Source of the DNA: Tardiphaga sp.
GTDB taxonomy: Bacteria > Pseudomonadota > Alphaproteobacteria > Rhizobiales > Xanthobacteraceae
Reading direction: 5' to 3'
Length of the DNA stretch: 10,435 nt
Assembly: GCA_028290325.1 (NCBI GenBank)
Contig: JAQGJY010000232.1
Span: 1 to 10,435, forward strand
How positions within the stretch are numbered: the stretch's first letter is position 1; each line of letters starts with the position of its first letter. The notes under the pieces are model-generated. The model saw only the letters and a list, made by a program, of their open reading frames with translations, had not been told where the DNA came from and made no database searches. Shown here piece by piece: positions 1-6,206 of this stretch. A program made the position numbers and the translations under genes.

Positions 1-1018
1 CCTTCGGCAAAGGCATCAGTTTTTGGAGCAGATCAGAAGCCCCTCGCTCCAGAGTGGATCGGTTATCGATCGGCTCCGTCAAAGAACGGCTTCGCGACAC
101 GATCTCGAAGTCCGCGAACTTGACCTTCAGTGTAATTGTGCGACCGCGGTTGCCAGTGCTTTCGCAATGTCGCCAGACCTTATCGACGAGTGGCTGCAGT
201 TCGGCGACCATGGCGCCAAAGTCCGTTAAATCGTTCGGAAACGTATTTTCCGCGCCGACGGATTTCCGGATGCGATTCGCGCGGACGGGACGTTCATCGA
301 TGCCGCGCGAGATCCAATAATAGTGCTTGCCGGATTTGCCGAAGTGCGCTTCCAGAAACGGCAAAGTCTGTTTTCGGATGTCAAGACCGGTGCGAAGACC
401 AAGTGCATGCATCTTCGTAGCTGTCGCAGGGCCGATGCCGTGGAATTTGCCGACCGGCAAGGTTTCGACGAACGCCGGACCCATTTCCGGGGGGATCACG
501 TATTGACCGTTCGGCTTGCGGTGGTCCGACGCAAGCTTGGCCAAGAACTTGTTGTAAGAGATGCCCCCTGATGCGTTCAGACCGGTCTCAGCCTTAATCT
601 TTGCCCTTATGGCCAGCGCGATATCGCGTGCGAGCGGGATGTTCTGGATGTTCTCGGTGACGTCGAGATAGGCTTCGTCGAGGGACAGCGGCTCGATGAT
701 CGGCGTGTGATCGGCAAAGATCGCGCGGATCTGCTGACTGATCGCATTGTAGACTTCGAAGCGCGGCTTGACGAAGATTAGATCCGGACATTGCCGCCGT
801 GCAGTGACCGACGGCATCGCAGATCGCACGCCGAACTTGCGTGCTTCATAACTAGCGGCCGCTACGACGCCACGCTCGCGCGAGCCGCCGACGGCGACAG
901 GTTTGCCGCGAAGCTCCGCATTGTCGCGTTGTTCGACCGAGGCGTAGAACGCATCCATATCGACATGGATAATCTTGCGCTGCACGGGAGGGCTCGGTAG
1001 ATCTCGGTCATCCTGCAT
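1..1018 (-). CDS. dinB: DNA polymerase IV (DinB), Y-family translesion polymerase, 3'-partial
   Basis: This gene encodes a Y-family polymerase that copies past damaged bases and extends mismatched ends, with low fidelity and no proofreading. Reading the minus strand from ATG 1018-1016 gives 339 residues with no stop before the left edge. Pol IV proteins are usually about 350-360 residues, so only the extreme C-terminus, where the sliding-clamp-binding peptide normally lies, is missing. Motif IIHVDMDAFYASVE (residues 16-29) supplies catalytic D20 and a probable steric-gate Y25. SLDEAYLD (112-119) supplies D114 and E115, so the metal-binding triad is intact. ASGGISYNKFLAKLASD (149-165) is the conserved palm segment, and the helix-hairpin-helix around residues 188-205 contains GKFHGIGPAT. 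The little finger begins near residue 245. The start lies 2 bp after the stop of the helicase/SRAP frame, with GGCGGA six bases upstream, so it is almost certainly co-transcribed with that gene. Confidence 0.95.
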   Translation of the reverse strand, partial: MQDDRDLPSPPVQRKIIHVDMDAFYASVEQRDNAELRGKPVAVGGSRERGVVAAASYEARKFGVRSAMPSVTARRQCPDLIFVKPRFEVYNAISQQIRAIFADHTPIIEPLSLDEAYLDVTENIQNIPLARDIALAIRAKIKAETGLNASGGISYNKFLAKLASDHRKPNGQYVIPPEMGPAFVETLPVGKFHGIGPATATKMHALGLRTGLDIRKQTLPFLEAHFGKSGKHYYWISRGIDERPVRANRIRKSVGAENTFPNDLTDFGAMVAELQPLVDKVWRHCESTGNRGRTITLKVKFADFEIVSRSRSLTEPIDNRSTLERGASDLLQKLMPLPK

Positions 1019-1020
1019 CG

Positions 1021-1749
1021 TCAATCCGCCAACTCGCCGTCCTTTTTGGTTCCGCGCGCCACGATCCGCAGCGTCCCGTCTGGAAGCGGCCGCTGCAGTC
1101 CCAACGCCTCTTGCGTCGGCGCGCGCATCCAGATCTCGACCTCATCCGGCGTTGTCAGTATGACCGGCATGGCCTTTGGGTGGATCGCACCGACCTCGGC
1201 GTTCGGTTCTGTCGTCAGGAAGGCGAACAAATCGTTCGTCGTTTCGCCTTCGCGGACCTTGCGGACGGAGGTCCAACTCGTCCACACACCAGCGAAACAG
1301 GCGAGCGGGCGAGACTCGTCAAGCGCGAACCAGATGTCACCGCCGGCGGTCTTGTTAAATTCACTGAAAGATGTGAACGGCACGACGCAGCGGTTTGCCG
1401 GACCGAGCCAACGCTGCCAGTGTTTCGAGGCGACGTTGCGAATATTGGTCGTGCCGCCATCGGGCTCCACCCGTAACAGTTCCTTGAAGTCGACGGGCTT
1501 TCCCTTTGCTTCCATCTTGGCCGCGCGTTTCTTGGTGGCCTCCATTAAGGCAAGTTGCGACGACGGCATACCCCAGCGTGCCAACGTCAATTGTCGCCCA
1601 CTTTCGGCATTGCGGACGATTGGAGCGGGATAGTCTGGAAAGATGCCGGGCATCGACGGCAGATTGCCTGAAAGGTCGCTCGCAGGATCGACGGCGAAAA
1701 GGCGGCGGATCGCCTCGACGTTCGTGGTCATCGAATACAGATTGCACAT
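1021..1749 (-). CDS. SRAP domain protein (YedK/HMCES-like abasic-site-binding protein), probable internal start within the helicase frame
   Basis: From the internal ATG at 1749-1747 the frame encodes 242 residues, about the length of a stand-alone SRAP protein. YedK/HMCES proteins bind abasic sites in single-stranded DNA and form a thiazolidine cross-link through the N-terminal Cys2 exposed after Met removal. The catalytic set can be placed by analogy: Cys2 (MCNLYS), Asn102 (TNIRNVAS), Glu130 (PFTSFSEF) and His190 (AIHPKAMPVIL). Other family features are MPGIFPDYPAPIVRN, LARWGMP, ANRCVVPF, FAGVW and WMRAP. A Shine-Dalgarno-like GGAAG (1759-1755) lies 5 bases before the ATG, so independent translation is plausible and would give the required N-terminal cysteine. 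Only this route, or proteolytic release, would yield an active cross-linking enzyme, since in the full-length frame the cysteine is residue 707. The domain assignment is firm; the separate start is an inference. Confidence 0.7.
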   Translation of the reverse strand: MCNLYSMTTNVEAIRRLFAVDPASDLSGNLPSMPGIFPDYPAPIVRNAESGRQLTLARWGMPSSQLALMEATKKRAAKMEAKGKPVDFKELLRVEPDGGTTNIRNVASKHWQRWLGPANRCVVPFTSFSEFNKTAGGDIWFALDESRPLACFAGVWTSWTSVRKVREGETTNDLFAFLTTEPNAEVGAIHPKAMPVILTTPDEVEIWMRAPTQEALGLQRPLPDGTLRIVARGTKKDGELAD

Positions 1750-3864
1750 CGCAACTTCCAAATCCCCGCGACCGATCGCTCGCGCCAAATTGTATCCGCG
1801 CCACATCGCCCGCATGCGGGCACCGACGTCGACCCGCGGGCCCTGGCTGCCGACGGCTGCAGCGCCGGCCCCGGCTAATGGCCAGCTAGTCCGCTCGAAA
1901 TGCATCAGCAGCGCTTCCGGAATGAAACGCGTCCGTGAGGCATAGACATGGCGATCGCCCTGCGCGTGCTGACCGTGCGTGAAGAAGCGCTGCGGCACGA
2001 CGAGATGCAGATCGTCTTTGGCGCGTGTCATTGCGACATACAGCAGTCGACGTTCTTCCTCGAGTTCGGCGGATGTGCCAGTACCGAGATCAGACGGCAT
2101 GCAGCCGTCGACGACGTTCAGTACGAAGACGGACTTCCACTCCTGGCCTTTAGCGGAATGAATTGTCGACAGGATCAGATAGTCCTCATCGAGCAGCGGT
2201 ACGCCGGCCTGATCGCTGGTCGCATCCGGCGGGTCCAACGTCAGCTCGGTTAGAAACCGTTCGCGCGTCGCGTAGCCTGATGCGATCTGTTCAAGCTGGA
2301 TCAAGTCGGCCTTGCGGACCTCGGCGTCCTCATGGATTCGGTCGAGGTGCGGCTCGTACCACAACCGTGCGCGTTCTAAGTCAACCGGCCATTCTGAACA
2401 GCGCAGATTGCAGATCGTCTCGATGAAGGTCTTCCAGTCGTCGCCGGTACGGGCCGGGGCGGGAAAACCGCAGAGCGCTCCGATCGGATCGGCGGCCTCT
2501 GCCATCTGGTCCAGTACGCGTTGTGCCGAGGAGGGTCCTACACCTGGAAGGAGGTGCAGGATACGAAAACCCGCGACGCGGTCACGCGGGTTTTCGACGA
2601 AGCGCAGCAGCGAAAGCATGTCCTTGACGTGCGCGGCATCCAAAAACTTGAGTCCGCCGAATTTCACAAACGGAATGTTGCGGCGGGTCAGTTCGATCTC
2701 CAACGGTCCGCTATGGGACGACGTTCGAAACAGCACCGCCTGATGCTTGAGTTCATTGCCTTCCTCGCGATTCGCCAACACCTGCTCAACGATGTAACGC
2801 GCCTGATCGGCTTCGTCGCGGACGGCGACAAGTTGTGGCTTTTGCGAGGCGATCCGGTCCGTCCAGAGGTTCTTAGTGAAGCGTTCTTTCGCAAGACCGA
2901 TCACGCCGTTTGCGGCGGACAGCACAGGCTGCGTCGAACGGTAGTTGCGATCGAGTGTGATAATCGCAGCTCGCGGCGAAAATTGATCGGGAAAGTCGAG
3001 GATGTTGCGGATCGTTGCCGCCCGAAACGCGTAGATCGACTGGGCGTCATCGCCGACGACGGTCAGCCCGCGCCCGCTGGGCTTAAGCCCAAGCAGGATC
3101 GACGACTGAAGACGGTTTGTGTCCTGATATTCATCGACCATCACATGGTCGAAACGGGCACCAATTTCGTCGGCGAGGGCACTGTCCGACATCATCTGCG
3201 ACCAGTAGAGCAGGAGGTCGTCGTAATCGAGCACGTTCTGCGTCTGCTTGGCGTCGACGTAGCCGGCGAACAACGCCTTCAATTCTGTTGCCCATCCGGA
3301 GCACCACGGGAAAAACTGTCCCAGCACTTTTTCGACCGGCAGCTCCGCGTTCACGCAGCGCGAGTAGATTGAGAGGCAAGTGCCTTTAGTCGGGAAGCGG
3401 CTCGCCGTCTTGGAATATCCAAGTTCGTGCCGGATCAGATTGATCAGATCGGCGGCATCTTCGCGATCGTGGATCGTGAACGCCGGATCGAGACCGATCC
3501 GCTCGGCATATTCGCGCAGGAGCCGCGCACCGATGCCGTGGAAGGTGCCAGCCCAAGCCAAGGCATCTGTCATCACTGACGCCTTGTCGCCCATGACCTT
3601 GCGAGCGATACGCTCGACACGGCGCGCCATCTCGGAAGCAGCGCGGCGCGAAAACGTCATCAGCAAAATGCGTCGCGGATCCGCGCCGCGTACGATCAGA
3701 TGGGCGACGCGATGGGCGAGCGTGTTGGTCTTGCCGGAGCCGGCCCCGGCGATGACCAGCAGCGGGGCACCGACGGTACCGTCCACATCTATCCCATGCT
3801 CGACGGCACGGCGTTGCTCCGGATTGAGCGCATCGAGGTAGGAGCCGGTTACGGTCGTCAGCAT
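1021..3864 (-). CDS. UvrD/Rep-type superfamily 1 DNA helicase with an in-frame C-terminal SRAP domain (947 aa)
   Basis: The N-terminal ~690 residues form an ATP-dependent 3'-5' SF1A DNA helicase. Visible motifs are Walker A AGAGSGKTN (39-47), motif Ia ILLMTFSRRAASEM (66-79), TFHGIGARLLR (107-117), motif II VMVDEYQDTN (241-250), motif III VVGDDAQSIYAFRA (269-282), motif IV LDRNYRST, motif V STIHSAKGQEW (566-576) and motif VI EERRLLYVAMTRAKDDL (603-619). The helicase part appears to end near VDVGARMRAMW (678-688). About 17 linker residues follow, and then a complete SRAP domain (706-947) begins at MCNLYSMTTN. No stop separates the two. Stand-alone helicases of this group, as I recall them, end near the RMRAMW stretch, so this is either a true fusion or two genes joined by loss of a stop. 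The ATG at 3864 is favoured because helicase homology starts at once (LNPEQRRAV). It is the first gene of the left arm, divergent from imuA, with dinB 2 bp downstream. Confidence 0.9.
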   Translation of the reverse strand: MLTTVTGSYLDALNPEQRRAVEHGIDVDGTVGAPLLVIAGAGSGKTNTLAHRVAHLIVRGADPRRILLMTFSRRAASEMARRVERIARKVMGDKASVMTDALAWAGTFHGIGARLLREYAERIGLDPAFTIHDREDAADLINLIRHELGYSKTASRFPTKGTCLSIYSRCVNAELPVEKVLGQFFPWCSGWATELKALFAGYVDAKQTQNVLDYDDLLLYWSQMMSDSALADEIGARFDHVMVDEYQDTNRLQSSILLGLKPSGRGLTVVGDDAQSIYAFRAATIRNILDFPDQFSPRAAIITLDRNYRSTQPVLSAANGVIGLAKERFTKNLWTDRIASQKPQLVAVRDEADQARYIVEQVLANREEGNELKHQAVLFRTSSHSGPLEIELTRRNIPFVKFGGLKFLDAAHVKDMLSLLRFVENPRDRVAGFRILHLLPGVGPSSAQRVLDQMAEAADPIGALCGFPAPARTGDDWKTFIETICNLRCSEWPVDLERARLWYEPHLDRIHEDAEVRKADLIQLEQIASGYATRERFLTELTLDPPDATSDQAGVPLLDEDYLILSTIHSAKGQEWKSVFVLNVVDGCMPSDLGTGTSAELEEERRLLYVAMTRAKDDLHLVVPQRFFTHGQHAQGDRHVYASRTRFIPEALLMHFERTSWPLAGAGAAAVGSQGPRVDVGARMRAMWRGYNLARAIGRGDLEVAMCNLYSMTTNVEAIRRLFAVDPASDLSGNLPSMPGIFPDYPAPIVRNAESGRQLTLARWGMPSSQLALMEATKKRAAKMEAKGKPVDFKELLRVEPDGGTTNIRNVASKHWQRWLGPANRCVVPFTSFSEFNKTAGGDIWFALDESRPLACFAGVWTSWTSVRKVREGETTNDLFAFLTTEPNAEVGAIHPKAMPVILTTPDEVEIWMRAPTQEALGLQRPLPDGTLRIVARGTKKDGELAD
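1755..1759 (-). promoter_or_regulatory. Candidate internal ribosome-binding site for the SRAP protein
   Basis: GGAAG on the minus strand, five bases upstream of the ATG that begins MCNLYS, with GGGGAT a little further upstream. Spacing is normal for a Shine-Dalgarno element. It matters because it would let the SRAP protein be made with its catalytic cysteine at position 2 although the upstream helicase frame has no stop. The match is short and could be fortuitous. Confidence 0.4.
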
Positions 3865-3965
3865 GATCCGTCCATCACAAAAAATAGACTCGGTGATTCT
3901 GCGTTACGCTGCAAAGACTTCGCTGAAAGCTTGGCGGCTGAACGGCATCGAACGAGATTCCCCGA

Positions 3966-3994
3966 TTGACTCTTGCAGGCATCATAGAACAAAT
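3966..3994 (+). promoter_or_regulatory. Candidate sigma70-type promoter of the imuA operon overlapping the SOS box
   Basis: TTGACT at 3966-3971 is a good -35 element. A 17-bp spacer leads to ACAAAT at 3989-3994, a poor -10 element that falls inside the LexA box. That placement would let LexA block RNA polymerase directly. Transcription would start near 4001, giving a leader of about 40 nt. The weak -10 keeps this tentative. Confidence 0.35.
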
Positions 3995-4001
3995 CAAGAA
4001 C
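3987..4001 (+). promoter_or_regulatory. LexA-binding SOS box, GAAC-N7-GAAC
   Basis: GAACAAATCAAGAAC reads GTTC-TTGATTT-GTTC on the other strand, the direct-repeat LexA operator known from alphaproteobacteria. Both half-sites and the 7-base spacer match exactly. It lies 38 bases before the imuA start and 122 bases before the helicase start. Its place upstream of an imuA-imuB-dnaE2 operon, a standard member of the LexA regulon, makes function very likely. Repression of the left arm by the same box is plausible from geometry but not shown. Confidence 0.88.
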
Positions 4002-4039
4002 TGTTGAGGCGGCCGCGCCTCCAATTCTATGGGTTTCGA

Positions 4040-4780
4040 GTGCCGAGTACCGTTATCGAACAGTTACGCGATCGCATCGAACGCCTTGCCGCACCACGGT
4101 CAGGTCGGGACACGCTGGCGTTCGGGGTGGACGAAATCGATCGGGTACTGCCGGGAGGCGGCCTAGCCGTCGGCGCCCTGCACGAGGTGGCCGGTGGCGG
4201 CAACGGCTCTGTCCATGGTGCCGCTGCGGCCTTGTTCGCAGCTGGGATCGCCGGTCGGACCAAAGGCAAGGTTCTGTGGTGCTTCACCCGTGCTGATCTG
4301 TTCGCGCCGGCCGTTGCGCAGGCCGGCCTGCCGGCATCCCGCGTGATCTTCGTCGAGTGCGGCGACGAGAAGACGGTGCTGGCCTGCTTCGAGGAGGGGC
4401 TCCGACACAAGGGGCTTGGCGCAGCGGTCGCAGAAGTCGCCCGCCTGTCGATGACGGGCTCAAGACGGCTGCAACTGGCCGCAGAGGCATCCGGCACCAT
4501 CGGCATTGCGATCCGCCGTTGGCGCCGACAGGCAGAGGCTGCTGATTTCGGGCAGCCGACGGCCGCGACGACGCGGTGGCGTGTGACGGCCCTGCCCTCG
4601 ACACCCTTACCCGTGCCAGGCGTTGGCCGGGCACGCTGGCAGCTGGAACTGATCCGATGCCGTGCCGGAGAAAGCGCGGACTTTATCGTAGAGGCTTGCG
4701 ATGCCAAGGGTCGTCTCGGTCTACCTGCCGACCTGGCCCACCGACCGCTGGCGCAGGACGCATGGCGGACCTCCGCCTGA
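4040..4780 (+). CDS. imuA: ImuA, RecA-like SOS mutagenesis accessory protein
   Basis: ImuA (also ImuA') is a RecA/SulA-related protein that works with ImuB and DnaE2 in damage-induced mutagenesis; it is thought to regulate or recruit the other subunits at stalled forks. The GTG start at 4040 gives 246 residues, the family's usual size, beginning VPSTVIEQLRDRIERL. The conserved core FGVDEIDRVLPGGGL (28-42) is followed by GALHEVAGGG (45-54), where RecA has its Walker A loop; the GKT signature is absent. Later conserved blocks are KVLWCFTRADLFAPA, RLSMTGSRRLQLAAEA, FGQPTAATTRWRV, LPVPGVGRARW and GESADFIVEACDAKGRL. A start at 3863 is unlikely because it would translate through the SOS box. The ribosome-binding site is weak (GGG 6 bases upstream). 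The gene is first in its operon and overlaps imuB by 80 bp. Confidence 0.92.
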   Translation: MPSTVIEQLRDRIERLAAPRSGRDTLAFGVDEIDRVLPGGGLAVGALHEVAGGGNGSVHGAAAALFAAGIAGRTKGKVLWCFTRADLFAPAVAQAGLPASRVIFVECGDEKTVLACFEEGLRHKGLGAAVAEVARLSMTGSRRLQLAAEASGTIGIAIRRWRRQAEAADFGQPTAATTRWRVTALPSTPLPVPGVGRARWQLELIRCRAGESADFIVEACDAKGRLGLPADLAHRPLAQDAWRTSA

Positions 4781-6206
4781 TTGCCCCTTTGTGCTCGTTG
4801 GTCGGGAAGGGCGCGGTCGCGTTGTGCTGGCGGCAACAGCGCCTGCTTGTGCTGCCGGCGTCCGCATCGGCATGGCAGCATCAAAAGCGCAGGCTCTCGT
4901 CGCGGGTCTCGTCGTGCACGATGCGGATCCGATTGCCGATTGCAGGGCACTCGACCGTTTGGCGCTTTGGGCGCTACGATATTCTCCGATCGCCGCTCCC
5001 GACCCGCCGTCGGGACTGGTCATTGACCTGACCGGTGCCGAGCATCTGCACGGCGGTGAGGAGGCCGTGCTGTCTGACGTCGTCAGGCGACTAGGCGAGG
5101 TCGGCATATCGGCTCAAGCAGCTGTCTCTGACAGCTGGGGCGCGTCCCATGCCCTGGCTAGGTTCTCTGCCGGCCTGAGAGCCATTGCGCCAGCGGCTCG
5201 AGCGATCGCCCCGTTGCCGGTCTCGGCACTGCGGCTCGATGCCGATATTGGTCAGGCACTTCGACGACTTGGTTTTAGGACTATCGCCCAACTGGCTTCC
5301 ACACCGCGGGCCCCGCTTACGCTGCGGTTCGGTCAGCAGATCTGTCGGCGGCTTGATCAGGCTCACGGCGTTTTACCCGAGCCGATCGAGCCGGTCCGCT
5401 CGCCCGACATCATGGAGGTGCGGCGCGTGTTCGCCGAACCGATCGGCGCGCCGGAGACCCTTCATCGCTACACCGGCAAACTTGTGGTCGAATTGGCGGC
5501 CGCGTTGGAGACGCGCGGTCTCGGTGCCCGCCGGCTGGACCTTCTGTTTCATTGCGTCGACAATCGCGTCGAGGCGATCCGGGTTGGGACATCCACGGCA
5601 ACGCGAGACCTCCGCCGACTGACGCGTCTATTGTGCGACAGGATCGAGAAGATCGAGCCGGGCTTCGGCATCGAGATCATGCGTCTGGCGGCAACGTTGG
5701 CGGAGCCACTGTGCCCGAAACAGTCGATCTCTGCGCTGATCGAAGAGCCTGATGTCGACGTGTCCGATTTGATCGACATGCTATCCAATCGCGTCGGTGC
5801 GACATCGGTCTACAGCTACAGCGCCGTGGCGAGTGATGTACCGGAGCGTTCGGTCGCGCGCGTGGCTGCCGTCGCGGCACAGGTTACGGATCATTGGCCG
5901 GCTGATTGGCCGCGCCCGTCGCGGCTGATCTCACCGCCGGAGCGGATCGACACCGTTGCCGTGCTGCCGGATCACCCACCGGTCGTGTTCTCGTGGCGCG
6001 GCATCCGTCGCCGGGTCAAGCGCGCCGACGGACCAGAACGCATATTCGGCGAATGGTGGAAAGGCGATACCGAACTGGTCGCGGTCCGCGACTATTTTCG
6101 GGTCGAGGACGAAGCCGGCGAGCGCTTCTGGATTTTCCGTGCCGGCGACGGCCAAGATGCCTCGACCGGCTCGCATGCGTGGTACCTGCACGGAATCTTC
6201 GCGTGA
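4701..6206 (+). CDS. imuB: ImuB, catalytically inactive Y-family polymerase homologue (mutasome scaffold)
   Basis: ImuB is a Y-family-like protein that bridges the sliding clamp, ImuA and DnaE2 rather than synthesising DNA. The frame encodes 501 residues. Where active enzymes have VDMDAFYASVE it has VYLPTWPTDRW (7-17), and the SLDEA block is replaced before VIDLTGAEHLHGGE (107-120), so the metal-binding carboxylates are lost, as expected for ImuB. An HhH-like segment (LRRLGFRTIAQLASTPRAPL, 187-206) and a little-finger-like region follow. The family-specific C-terminus (about 385-501) includes PERSVARVAAVA, DGPERIFGEWW, RDYFRVEDEAGERFW and AWYLHGIFA. No clear clamp-binding pentapeptide is visible; QSISAL (341-346) is the only weak candidate. 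The ATG at 4701 is supported by GAGG six bases upstream. The start lies inside imuA, and the stop overlaps the dnaE2 start. Confidence 0.94.
   Translation: MPRVVSVYLPTWPTDRWRRTHGGPPPDCPFVLVGREGRGRVVLAATAPACAAGVRIGMAASKAQALVAGLVVHDADPIADCRALDRLALWALRYSPIAAPDPPSGLVIDLTGAEHLHGGEEAVLSDVVRRLGEVGISAQAAVSDSWGASHALARFSAGLRAIAPAARAIAPLPVSALRLDADIGQALRRLGFRTIAQLASTPRAPLTLRFGQQICRRLDQAHGVLPEPIEPVRSPDIMEVRRVFAEPIGAPETLHRYTGKLVVELAAALETRGLGARRLDLLFHCVDNRVEAIRVGTSTATRDLRRLTRLLCDRIEKIEPGFGIEIMRLAATLAEPLCPKQSISALIEEPDVDVSDLIDMLSNRVGATSVYSYSAVASDVPERSVARVAAVAAQVTDHWPADWPRPSRLISPPERIDTVAVLPDHPPVVFSWRGIRRRVKRADGPERIFGEWWKGDTELVAVRDYFRVEDEAGERFWIFRAGDGQDASTGSHAWYLHGIFA

Larger units (their letters stand above)
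3865..4039. other. Divergent intergenic control region between the helicase/SRAP-dinB arm and imuA-imuB-dnaE2
   Basis: 175 bp separating the two divergent translation starts, visibly more A+T-rich than the coding flanks, especially at 3880-3925. It contains the SOS box at 3987-4001 and promoter-like hexamers on both strands: TTGACT at 3966-3971 on the plus strand, and TATGAT at 3986-3981 on the minus strand directly beside the box. I see no RNA gene or convincing small ORF. The imuA frame is open upstream to 3863, but treating that stretch as coding would place the operator inside the gene. Confidence 0.75.

Noticed and set aside
1..1018. Possible disruption of dinB
   Set aside because: Codon-by-codon reading of the minus strand shows one uninterrupted frame to the window edge; it merely lacks its stop here.
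2521..3372. 283-codon plus-strand ORF opposite the helicase
   Set aside because: Covers helicase motifs II to IV on the opposite strand; the helicase reading is unmistakable.
3940..3953. Second GAAC pair in the divergent region as another SOS box
   Set aside because: The half-sites are separated by 6 bases (GGCATC), not 7, so it misses the spacing needed for alphaproteobacterial LexA.
3863..4039. Upstream in-frame ATG (3863) as an alternative start of imuA
   Set aside because: It would translate through the LexA box and adds 59 residues with no family resemblance. GTG at 4040 gives the usual ImuA N-terminus and length.
4027..4950. 307-codon minus-strand ORF opposite imuA/imuB
   Set aside because: Low-complexity Arg/Ala/Pro-rich translation typical of the antisense strand of a high-G+C gene; imuA and imuB are clearly real on the other strand.
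5906..6202. Upstream start of the dnaE2 frame at 5906
   Set aside because: The extra residues are an out-of-frame reading of the imuB C-terminal domain. DnaE2 homology begins exactly at the GTG overlapping the imuB stop.
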